Shown here piece after piece: positions 1 to 10,631 of a stretch of DNA of 64,000 nucleotides (positions within the stretch are counted from its first letter, which is position 1; each line of letters begins with the position of its first letter). Where the stretch lies: positions 1,922,001 through 1,986,000 of the forward strand of contig NC_049561.1 of assembly GCF_013368755.1 (NCBI RefSeq), given 5' to 3'. The notes below the pieces were generated by a model. That model saw only the letters and a list, made by a program, of their open reading frames with translations. It was not told the DNA's origin and made no database searches. Made by a program: the position numbers and the translations under genes. This stretch comes from Talaromyces rugulosus. Lineage: Eukaryota; Ascomycota; Eurotiomycetes; Eurotiales; Trichocomaceae.

Positions 1-1979
1 GTCATGAATATTGCTCTTCCTCTCACTTATACAATCAACCCCATCCCCAATGAATCCCCCTTGTGAAAGAACTGTTTTATTTTTTATTCGGTTTTTTTTG
101 TCCTGTCTTGTCTGTTTGTTTGCTCTTGTTTTGTCTTGTCTTGTTTTATTTTATTATTATTATTAAACACTCGCCCGTCAAGCTGAAGCTAAAGCTAAAG
201 CCTTATATGTGAGAAAAAAAATTATTGTTTCAACAAAAAAGTGGGCAGACAGGCAGTTTGATGCTGGTTGGGTTTAGGCTTGACTTGACTTGACTGGCTC
301 GATTGGTTGCTTGTATTAAAGAAACAAACAATTACAATTACAATTACAATTACTTACAATTGCTGTCGATTGAATTAATAGATTAGTATTTAACTAAGTC
401 GAGGCAAGTACATGTGTATGAATGGGTGTTGTTTTAAGGCGGGTCTCTTGCTCTTGACAGCTAGAATGAATGAAACAAGTGGCCTTCTTGTACAATGATG
501 ATCCCTGCGACAAATGAAATGTTTTATGTATAGTATCATACCTATTTTCAATTTTAAAAAGTCGCACCATCCAGTTTTCTCAATCAACGACCCTATATAC
601 CTATGTCAATGCTATCACGTAATAATATCTGCCAGGTGGTCAAAGTACATACACCCAGACTGTATCCTATTGAGTTCAATGTTGACGTCGAATGGAAACA
701 TTGAACCATATTAGACAATTGACGGTAGCCACAACAGTCTGCACGATACACGTATGTATGTTACCGATCTCCTGCTCACGTCCATCCAACATTATGTGAT
801 GCGTACAAAGTTTAGCTGACTGACTTGACGAATAACTGACAAGTACAAATCATCAGGTGGGTCAAGTAGATCACAGTCCACCGCTATATGAGTCTATTAA
901 GTGAGTCTACTACGACTCTACAACAAACAAGATAAATCTAAAGCTTTCATTCGACTAAATTCGAAATTCGAGGTAACAAATCCGCTGCGCTATGCACATG
1001 TTATGGAAACGCAATACTAATGAACAAAGGGCATCGCCTCAACTCCCACGCAGTAAATGCCCTTGAACGAACAGGGGGGGGAATCGTGAAAAACGATGTT
1101 GCAAAACTGCAAAACTGCAAACAAGGGGGTGCGCAGTGACCCCTATGACGAAGGATCACGTGATGGTGTGTATCCCTTGTCTCGAGGTGGCGCCTGACCA
1201 CAAGCCTTGACAGGGAAAAAAAAAAGTGTAAAAAAAAGTATAAAAAATAATAAAACGCAGCTGAAACCGACCGACGTCATCGGCCCAAACAGAATGCTGA
1301 AACAGAAATCGAGGGAGAAAGAATCAACTTCGTCCCAGGCAAGACCGTCAGATTTCAGATCCACTGACATCAACTGGCGGCGGCGAATAAAAAATTGAAA
1401 AAAGACAGAAAGAATAGATAAAACAAAAGAGTACATGGGCTAATGGAATGCGCTGGATGGCTCTGCTCCAAAATGCATCCTGCCATGGGCCCTATGTGGA
1501 TGAATGCGAAAATGGCAAGGATCAACCAAATGACTTCTCTTCCTCCCTGAAGAAAACCATTTCGCCATGCCCCCCACCAAATCAACGCCAGAATGTGCAA
1601 TGCAAATGTTTCATGATGAATGGGGAATAATGGCCAGACGGCCGATAACGACTTGACGAGTAGAAAGAACCGGCAGTCGCAACACAACAAAGTGCCACCC
1701 AAGCGCCATATACCAGGTAAATCGTAAGAAAATTGTGTATGTTTGTGTGTGTGTGTGTGTGTGTGATGATGATGGTGGTGATGATGAAACGGACACTTTA
1801 AATGTCAATTAGTATCCGATATAGAAAGGCTTGATGTAAGATGCTATCGAGCCGTCGATTGTAGAGTCGATTTGACAGGTTGTGCCATCCGTATTTCAAC
1901 TAGTATGGAATTGACTTGAATTGTAGTATCGTACAATATTCAAAAGGCTGTCTCGATTTGTTTTATGTTTCGATCTGAG
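1..1979. other. Non-coding region at left edge
   Basis: I see no convincing gene here. The stretch has T-rich low complexity (about 78-165), a CAATTA-type hexamer microsatellite (about 328-353), a (GT)n run followed by GAT triplets (about 1744-1787), and short open frames with no recognisable composition or splice partners. The last few hundred bases are probably 3' flank of the minus-strand gene ending at 1980. Confidence 0.6.
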
Positions 1980-2563
1980 TCACTTCCGGTTCTTCTTCGT
2001 CTTTCCAGCCGTAGTGGAAGTGATTTCGCTCTTGGACATGGTTTGTGTCAGGCTACCGATGTAATCTTGGAGAAATCTGTTCTCGCTCTCGAGTCGGTCG
2101 TGGTCAGTCTTGACTTCTTCGATCCGCTCGGCCAGGGCCTGTAATGAATTTTGCAGGTTCTTTGCTTGTCTAGATAAAAATAACCATGTTAGCCTGCGGG
2201 TGGGAAGTGATGCGATTTGGATGCGACTCACTCTTGTAAAGTTTGACGAGCCTCCTTCCCCAGACGCTCAACGTCGGCGGAATCACGGCGCGGGCTCATG
2301 GCGCGCGCATCGTCTGGAGGAAACTCCTCCTCCTCGATCTCGATTTCGGGGTGGTCCCGAGGGACAAGGATGGAGGCGCTGGGTTTCCGGCTCGCCATGC
2401 GGGGACGCTCTAGTCGGGATCGACCACGTTCGGGTTCGCCGTCGGAAATGGATGAAGATGAAGATGATACAGAAGGGTAATGCGTACGATCGCTGTCCAC
2501 GGGATGAGGTACAACTGGCACTGGAGCCGCGCCTTGTAAATCACCCGAGATCGCAGTCATCAT
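1980..2563 (-). CDS. SCOC/Slo1-like short coiled-coil protein
   Basis: Two exons, 2232-2563 and 1980-2169. The intron 2170-2231 has a GTGAGT donor and a CTAG acceptor, and joins in phase as ...RQTLQE-QAKNLQNSL.... The N-terminal half is disordered and acidic, with a Ser run and EIEIEEEEF. The C-terminal half is one short coiled coil (QNSLQALAERIEEVK, then LESENRFLQDYIGSL) and ends in a basic tail. The spacing and the SENxFLxxYIxxL signature match the SCOC family, known as Arl-GTPase binding Golgi proteins (Slo1 in yeast). Automated annotation often labels such proteins bZIP, but there is no basic DNA-binding region before the heptads. The start is uncertain: an in-frame ATG lies 14 codons upstream at 2605. 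I prefer the Met-Met at 2563. Golgi function is inferred from the family. Confidence 0.72.
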
Positions 2564-3355
2564 CGAATAACCCACGCCGTGGAAAATGCACACGCGGAGC
2601 GTCAAACGCTCAGGACCGCCACGAGTTTCCCAATCGTTGGCGGAGGGAGGGAGAAACGGTGCGCGGATTGGCCTGGTTGTAGGATCGTGGATTGTCCAGA
2701 ACAGATTCTTGCGAGCAGAGAATTCGAGAGAGGGGAGGGGGAGAGGTTGGTTGTTTTTTTTTTGTCGGGTTGAAGCAGGGGTTCTCTGTTCTTTTCTTTC
2801 TGTGGATGATTTTTAGCGGCGCACGTCTGGCAGCAAACAGTCGAAGTGGTACATCGGAGACGGATTTCGATGGAGGACGATTAGAGAGGGCGCGGGTGTC
2901 GAGTCTGCATGAAGCTGACGATGCAGGGGAAGGGGGAGAAAAAAAAGAGAAGGAAGATAGCGAGGAAGTAGCAGTAGGAAGTAGTAGTGGTGGTAGTGTG
3001 GATGGTCGTTGGTGGTGGTGGTCGCCGTAGCACGTCCGGGCTTGGGGCGCTGGGCCAGGGAGCGAAAATAAGCGGGTTCGCAACGCACTATGATGCGGGT
3101 GGGGCGAGAGGCGGCAGGCCCTGCTTGGGACTCTTGGCCGGTTCCTACCTGCACCTTGGCACGGACTGGCTGAACGGGCCTAGCGCGCCCCGCCCGCTAG
3201 CCCGGTTCGGGCAAAGCCCGTGGTGGAACCAGTGGAACCAGTGGGCCGCGGGCGCGAAGGAGGGAGCCCGGTTTCACCGTTTCAGCCAGGAACGGCCTAG
3301 TGCGGCGGGGCCCTGTACGGTACCAGCCAGTAGGAACCGGCCCGTGGACTAGGTA
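2564..3355. promoter_or_regulatory. GC-rich upstream region of the SCOC-like gene
   Basis: GC-rich stretch with GGT/GTA-type triplet runs (about 2975-3030) and CCCG/CGGG-rich sequence (3170-3330). It is probably the 5' UTR and promoter of the minus-strand SCOC-like gene. Open frames here are compositional. Base composition changes abruptly to AT-rich at about 3355. Confidence 0.4.
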
Positions 3356-6300
3356 TCGCATGGTACGGTATTATTTCACATACATCTAAATATTGTACAT
3401 GTATGAATAATATATACCATCGATATATCTATATATTTATTTGTATACGGACTGACAACTCGGTCGAGGACGCGCATGCAACCGTCGGAACCCAAATGGC
3501 AAAATACCACCATCCATCACCTCGGACACATCCTCGGTTTGCACTGGCAGTCCGCCCGTGCTAGTCATAGCGCAACAACACTAGTACGTGTATACCATAG
3601 ATGATAGTAGTACTATACTCGCGTTCGGCAAGACCGTATACCCTATTCGGTATATTATGAGTGAAAAGATATCGAGTCGAATAATAATCATGCTGCCCAT
3701 GTACGGTTGCGATCACAATGTCGATGTTCATTGCAGCAACACAGCAGCAACAGACAACGCTCCCAATCAGGTTAGCGCCTCCCGCTGTTCTGGTGAAGAT
3801 CCTCATAAGCTGTAATATTAATTATACCCACCACGGCTTACGGCGCATCGCGTTTCTCTGGCTTCTTTCTTTGTTCTTTTGGGCGGGAAATAGAATACTA
3901 GTATTCTAGGGCTGGCCTTGTAGACTCATGCAGATCTGAAAACGACAAGGCGTGTGATGGATTTATACGCTATGCGACGACGGAATGTGCTACGTAGCAA
4001 ATAATAATCAATACCCATTTAATACCCATGATTACCCAGCGGGTTCGGCCGATGTTAGTTGGGTTCGGCTAAGGGGGAAAAACACATGACCCCAAAAAAG
4101 AAGGAGAAAGCAAGCGGAGTCTCGAGTCAGTTGCCCGTTGCCAATCATTTGATTTTATATAGTTTTTTCTAGATATTAGTCTCTCCGCAAGCAGACATCT
4201 GGAGTTACGCCGTAGTCGAGTCGTGCGGATTCTTCTCGAAGCATGTCAGCAATTGGCCGTGACCAGCGTTAAATCCTGCATCGATCGCTCTATCGTCGTT
4301 GGCGTAATCCAGAGCGAATCCGCGTTAACTCCAGGCTTTTTTTTAGGCTACTTACTACGTATTTCATACGTCGTAACTTTTTGTATACTACGTACAATAC
4401 GCACTTAGTGATCTCATACCGAATACGGAAAGCGCGGAATCCACTTCCCCTCCCGCATGCAGCCAATTGCAGCAGCCGTACCCCCGAAAGAGGAAAAAAC
4501 TAGCATCCTTAGTGCGGGCGCTAGTCTGTTTTCCCGATTGGGATCCGGTGGTGATTGGAGAACCATAGATCGCGGCGGCAAAGAACCATTGGGACAGGAC
4601 GTGTGTCTGTCCATATCTGGCCTTATGGAGTAAACAATAGAAGCAGAACAACAACAATAACAACAATAAGAGAAAAAAAAAGCAAGACAAAAGTGTGGGA
4701 GATTAGATTCGAGTACAGGCATGACGACATCATGACCTACTATTTACTACGTAACTATTATTATTGCTTCATCATTGTGCAGCAGGAAGAATGTGGGGGC
4801 CTTGCATGCTCAAGGAAGCTGAGCAGAAGCCAGGAGCCGACACCGACCAAGTGGTTCCTGGTACCGTTAATTTAATAGCAATAATATACGGGCGGAGGAT
4901 GTTGTTTAGCAGTTAAAGTATGGTAGCATTTATATTACCCGGTATCATATGTAATAATGTCAGGATTGCTTATTTGATTGCTACAATCCTGCTCATAAGA
5001 CCTAGCGCCTATTGCAACGTGGCCATGCCTCGTGTCAGGACACACAACCATCGGTCAAAAAGGCTTATTATTATTATTATTATTGGAGTCTAATCACATT
5101 GAGGACATTTGAGGTACAATATCAATTCATATACTGACTGAGGTGTCTAAAGTATCCGGCATCCCCCGGATTGCCAAGCCATGCCTAGCGTCAGCCGACC
5201 ATCCAGATGTCTCCAGTCTACATACCATAACTCGGTGAATATATCGTCAACTGGTAGTACATATTATTACATGGAATATATCCATGACATCAAGGTGTAA
5301 TATTATTATCCAGGCTCTGATTGGACAACACGATTGCCAATCATGCTGCAGGAATATTTTTCCTGTCTATACTCCGTACGAGTATTATTGAGTAATTTGA
5401 ATTAATTTGCCGATCCCGCCATCACAGGGCGCGAATACACGAATGACAGCGCGAACTGGCAAGACTAAGACTGCTTTTGTCGGGGATGCTCATGGGTCCA
5501 TGTCGAGTTTTTTAAATCTCTCACCGCTGCCCAAAACAACCCTCCATATGAATATTTTCCACAGACTCACTATTTTTATTAACCCAAAAAATGCTTGTCT
5601 AGTACTACAATAATAATATTATTAATATATGTAACTTTGGACAAAAAGCTAAAAAAAAAACGCGCACGGGGGTTTTTCAGCCATCAACGCCACTTGGAGG
5701 GATTCCACGTGTACGGAATATTATTATGTGCCATCAGCACCCAACCTTAAACCTCGTAACAATAATCATCGTAGTATTGTACCACAATATTGGACGTCAG
5801 CAGGTATTATTAATTTCCATCCGGTGTGTCTGATTTACAGATTCTTTAATACACACGCTAACTTTCATACTGCTTGCCAATAGCATCCATCGGCAGTTGG
5901 CTCTCTAGTCATCCATCTGTGACATTACTATTAGATATCTTGCTGCTATAGGACTATTACTCTGCCTAGCGGTGACATGTCACCGTGACGTCCAACTTGG
6001 ATGGCAATAAATCGAGTAAAATCGCCATGCCGCGTGACTCGGCAGAGGGGCAGCAGGATCGGCAGTCCACTCGGAGTATTTTACGCAATCTATTTTGTAT
6101 GTAGTATATCACTTTATTGATTTATAAAATACACCTTTTTATTCTTATTTATTGGTTTTTATTGCGTTTCTAAAATTAATTGGTTATCTATCCTCTTTGC
6201 TTCTGGCAGCCCTGGGTTAAGGGTTTACCCGGGGAGGAGGGGTTCATATTAAATATCTGTTGGTTATTACGATACATCTAGTAGTCATGCTGAGGCATCC

Positions 6301-6664
6301 ATCAGATCAGCGTGATCGGCTAGCTCACAGCCAGATCACCGACCAAGAAATTCAAATTTGCATATCTACGAGGGTGTACGAAATCCACCAGTCACAACTT
6401 GTTTATGCAGTGCATATTTGATAGATCGCCGCTGCTGTGCGTTTTTGTTTCCCTTCTGCTTATTGATTACTATAAACGACTGGTATAGAGCAATCATAAA
6501 GATCAGCAAGGTCACTACTTTCTGACTCAACAATTAATTGGCCGTTGACTATCCAATCAATTGCGCATGGCCGCGCATTCCCATTGGTTGGCTGACCAGC
6601 GTCACATCACTGCTGGCTTGTCTGGGATAGAATGATTATTCTATTAAATTATGAAGCAGTATCA

Positions 6665-6710
6665 CATATATATATATATATATATATTTATTTATATATA
6701 TAATAAATAT
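6665..6710. repeat. (TA)n microsatellite
   Basis: Run of TA dinucleotides with TTTA interruptions, the longest AT dinucleotide tract in the window. Confidence 0.9.
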
Positions 6711-7875
6711 GTAATAAATGACAATAAAAAGAGCAACGAACAGGCAAACAACAGGGAAAAAAAAATTGGCAGGCTGGCTGACAAGGCATCACCCGCTTGC
6801 CCTTTCAGGTAATATCCTATTTTGGGGCATGTACCTGTCCATCACACACTTGAGACTTACGGTGTACTGGCACATAACTTTTAGCTGCTGCCTATGTCTT
6901 TTTTTGGTCCACTCCCCCCTCATTCTCCCATAAGCCCGACGTCCATGCATGATAACCACGATACAATCAAGGTCCAGACCGATTGTCATCCTTGTTCAAC
7001 TCTCGTGCTACCTTTGTTCTTGATTCTTTGGTTGTAGCGCTAGCTAGGGTGGGCGCCAAAGTAGTGCTGTCTGCTACGTAGCGCCCAGATGATCAAGCTC
7101 AACTTTTGGTCTATCTGGATGGGGGGGTTGTGAAACGATGCAGCTGAAACTTATTGTTATTATTTTATTGTCCGTCTCTGCAAAAGGGTGGCCAGTTCCT
7201 AGTAGCTGGTTTGCTTTTCTTAATTTTTGACAGTTCTCTCGGGTTACACATGTACAACTTGTATATTACCCCTCCCCCGCCGTTCCAGATTGCTCGCTAG
7301 TACCAAGACACCACAGATGCAGGCAACATTCCATGCTAGAAGACATCCGGATGCAAGGCCGTCCTGTATCTTATTAAAACATAATATAAGACGTCATGGA
7401 CTGGGTGTACACATGCAACAGGGATTATTATAAATCTATCCACGTACTAGTAGGTATTGATCTATCGTAGTCAGCTTGTTAACATATACAAATATTACCA
7501 AATCGAACCAACACAAAATAACTCCAGTTGACACCCAACGATCGGACCAAATAAATCACTCAATAATACCAATATCAATGGAATGATTGACTGCCAAATC
7601 GAGTAAACATATCCAAGCTTCCTGACTACATACATCCTTGAACCCTGCAGCGGCCCGTGCCACTCAGCACATGCTATGCAGCATCTGCCTCAGGTGCTGG
7701 CGTGTCAAGCCTGGTCACTTGAATAGAGGAACATGACACTTTGCCCAGTTCACTTTTAAATAAAAGGCCAGACCCAAGTCCGAGCGTGGAAAGACCAGGT
7801 CAATGCGCTTTTCCTCCTTCTGAAGTATCGAGAGTGTAGAAATGAGTAGTAATTATTATGTCGGACATTTCTTGA

Positions 7876-7902
7876 CAATGTTTGCAATGTTTGCAATGTT
7901 TG
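7876..7902. repeat. 9-base tandem repeat, three copies
   Basis: Three perfect head-to-tail copies of CAATGTTTG, about 120 bases downstream of the NSP1 stop codon (on its 3' side). Confidence 0.9.
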
Positions 7903-8021
7903 TAAATAGTCACCAGTTGACTCTTTTGTAATTCAAACACCAACACCAGAGAAACCATATACAACCAAACAAATTAATCTTAAAAAAAAAACAGAATCTC
8001 TTCCTCCCGTAAGGCACAGAA

Positions 8022-10154
8022 CTATCTACGTCCCATATACGATCGGTAAAAATCGTCAACGGCGCTGCCTCCCACTCCAATGTTGGGTCCGCTCTGTCCA
8101 TATCCACCAAGTCGACCTCCCATCGACTGTCCTGCTTTCTGCGCAGCGCTGACCTTGGCTTGTAGTTCCGCCGTGCCCTGGTCAATCGTCTGAAGCTGGG
8201 ATAAGTGCGAGTTCAGGATGCGGACAATCTGAGAAATCTGGCGCACCTATCGTTAGTACAGTGAAATATATAGGAAAAGATAAAAACTCACCGGCTCGTC
8301 GGCTTTGTTCGTCTTGCTCAGAGTAGATGATGCGTTGTTCACCTCCTCGATCATGCTGCCGAGATCCTTGCCCATCTCATCCAGTCGCCCAGACAATTTC
8401 TCTGCCAGTTTGTAGCTATATCATTGTCAGTCACCGACATTTAATCAATTCATTGCTTTTCAAATCAGAACTTACGTTCGTTCGCGCTCCTGGTCGGGTC
8501 CTTGAAGCGTCTCGCCAGGACCAACCTGCTTCGACAGCATCTCGTCAACCTCTCGTTCGTATCGATCCAGCCATGAGTTCAGCTCTTCCTGCTGGCCCTC
8601 CACAGAAGCAAGCTGGCGCTCGACTTCCTGTGTTGCTCGCTCCGCGTCTACTGTGTTTCCATAAAGCTTCTGGACCTTGGCCCCGTTCTCTACGAGCATT
8701 CGATCCCAGTCTGCAACCTTCTCAGCCTGCTCACGGAACTCTTTTTGGTATTTGGTCAGGTCGGTTGCCCAACGTGTGATTATCTCATCCATCGTCTTGT
8801 TCTTCAACCGTGACTGGGCTGGTGGCATTGGACCAAGAGTAGATGCCGCAAGGTTAGGCGCGGTGGTTGTGGATGTAGGGGCTCCTGTTGTACCTGTAGC
8901 AGCAGCTGGGGCTGGAGCTGTCGTAGTCGTAGCTCCCAGTGTAGGCGCAGGGGCAGATGTCGTGCCGGAAGTGGCTGTAGCCTGTGAAGTCGCAGCAGGC
9001 GTAGACGTTTCAGCCGGCTTTTGTCCAAATAATGTTCCACCAGGAGGCTTCTGAGCAGCTGTTGCCGGTTCAGTGCCCGTTGCTGTGGTGGCTGGCTTGT
9101 TGCCAAATAGAGAGGGAGCAGCTGCTGGGGTTGAAGACGGGGTGGTGGAAGACGCCCCTCCCAACCCGCCGAACAAAGACTTTTGAGGGGTGGCTGTAGA
9201 TGCCGCGGTGGTCGAAGGCTGAGCTGATGGTGCCGAAGCAGCGGCACCAAAAGGACTAGCCGCTGGAGTGCTGGCGCCACCAGCCGTGGGGAAATTGAAT
9301 GGGCTAGCAGAAGCTTGCGTAGCTGAAGGAGCCGTTGCCGGTGCGGCAGCGCCGAATAGAGACTTTGGAGCAGCATCTGGTGCTTTTGTATCGGCGGGTT
9401 TGGCAGCTCCAAATAGCGATCCTCCACCTGTAGCTGCGGGAGCAGTAGTATTAGACTGTGGTGTCGCGCCGAACAAGGGCTTTGGTGTGCCAGAGCTCGC
9501 TTGCCCAAAAAGACTACTGGTCTGAGGTTGAGACGTAGCGGCAGGAGCTGTAGTCGCTGGCTGAGCGCTCAGTCCGCCAAAGGCTGGTTTTTGAGTATTC
9601 TGAGCACCAAAAAGAGACGGCGCTGCTCCAGTTGCAGTGCCGGCCGGAGGAGGGTTCGCGGGTGTTGTACTGAATAGCGTTGAACTGGATTTTGGCTGAG
9701 CGGGTGTCGTAGATACTGCGTTGCTGCCGAATAGATTGCCTGGTTTCGATCCAAAAATACCGCCTGCAGTCTGGGTTTGGCCTGGTGCAGAGGCTTCTGT
9801 AGCCTTGTTGGGAGTTTGTGTTGTTCCAAACAAGGAAGCTGACGATGGAGCTGCCGAGCTGCCCTGGTTCTGAGTCTGACCCTGCGTTCCAAAGCTGAAA
9901 GTTGGCGTGCTGGTACCGCTACCAGCAGCTGGTTTCGCGCCGAAAAGAGCGTTCTGTCCAGACCCAGCGCCGGCATTGGCTGCGCCAAACGGTGATGATG
10001 TGCCACCTGCGCTTCCAAACAAGCTGCCGCCGCCAGTGCTCGTTGGGTTCGTCGAAGTTGCGTTTCCACCAAAAGGAGAGCTCGTGCCGAAGAGTCCACC
10101 GGCAGAAGCTCCTGTAGATGCAGGAGTGCCGAAAGAAAAAGTGTTTTTGGACAT
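8022..10154 (-). CDS. nsp1: Nucleoporin NSP1 (Nup62 family)
   Basis: Three exons: 8476-10154, 8292-8415 and 8022-8246. Both introns are GT-AG, and the second has an ACTAAC branch site. The product is 675 residues. Residues 1 to about 430 are a low-complexity FG domain with dozens of SLFG, GLFG and SPFG repeats spaced by Ala/Thr/Ser/Pro. This is the natively unfolded part that forms the permeability barrier and binds transport receptors. From about residue 445 the Nsp1_C region begins (NKTMDEIITRWATDLTKYQ) and continues as coiled coil through all three exons. In known complexes it assembles with Nup57/Nup49 in the central channel and with Nup82/Nup159 on the cytoplasmic side. It ends YMGRR, as fungal NSP1 proteins commonly do. 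It shares an upstream region of about 480 bases with the plus-strand gene at 10632. Identification is secure from the bipartite architecture. Confidence 0.96.
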
Positions 10155-10631
10155 GACTGCGGTATTGGAGAGCTCGCGCGCAATATTCGGCTGTGTTTGG
10201 CAGAGAAAATGTTAGCTGCCTCGGCCTAGGATGAAGAATGTGCAGGCGTAGGAAAAAGAAAAACACACGGGAAACCAGGATCAGCAAGTGGATGCTCGTT
10301 TCTCACCACGAGCAAGAGGATAGTGTCTGCTGGATGGATTCTGCAGTCGTGGCCAGGGAGCGCGAGTGGACAAAGGCCGTGGAGATGGATGTTGACATTT
10401 CGCAGCGAGGTTCTCTTCTTCCCCATTGGCCTGGCCGAGCTCCCGCCTTCGGGGCAGGTTGTGGCGGCCTCAGGCATCAGCCACCCGCCCGCCCAATGCG
10501 TGACTGCCGCAATTGGCCTGGACCCTCGACGAGAAACCTCGACGTTCTTCTTCCTTGCCTGTGCTTTCGCTTTCCCTTGTCCATACTGCATCCCACCCAC
10601 CCGAGTTGCATGCTCAGCCTGTTCCGTCTCA
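10155..10631. promoter_or_regulatory. Divergent promoter, nsp1 / LAA2-like gene
   Basis: 477 bases between two divergent start codons. Open frames cross it but have no family resemblance. No TATA box or operator can be assigned with confidence. Confidence 0.5.

Larger units (their letters stand above)
3356..8021. other. AT-rich gene desert
   Basis: About 4.7 kb with no supportable gene. It is rich in TATA/TTATTA tracts and short palindromes, for example TGCTACGTAGCA at 3988-3999, with its 10-base core again at 7073-7082. ACTACGTA-type motifs cluster around 4345-4395 and recur near 4747. A (TA)n microsatellite lies at about 6665-6710, and a perfect three-copy 9-base repeat (CAATGTTTG) at 7876-7902. 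Frames are short and broken. The composition suits old, mutated repeat DNA, but no transposon domain could be read. Confidence 0.55.

Noticed and set aside
2110..2682. Plus-strand frame of 190 residues over the SCOC-like gene
   Set aside because: Antisense to a spliced gene with family support. Arg/Pro-rich shadow composition.
3170..3330. GGTTCGGGC-type words suggesting a tRNA T-arm
   Set aside because: No matching A box, acceptor stem or anticodon arm could be folded. I found no convincing tRNA gene anywhere in the window.
8804..9508. Long minus-strand Leu/Gln/Arg-rich frame inside NSP1
   Set aside because: It is an out-of-frame reading of the FG-repeat exon. The composition follows from the Ala/Thr/Ser codons of NSP1 and there is no start or domain of its own.
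9569..10183. Second minus-strand frame overlapping the NSP1 N-terminus
   Set aside because: Same cause: a shadow of the low-complexity FG region.
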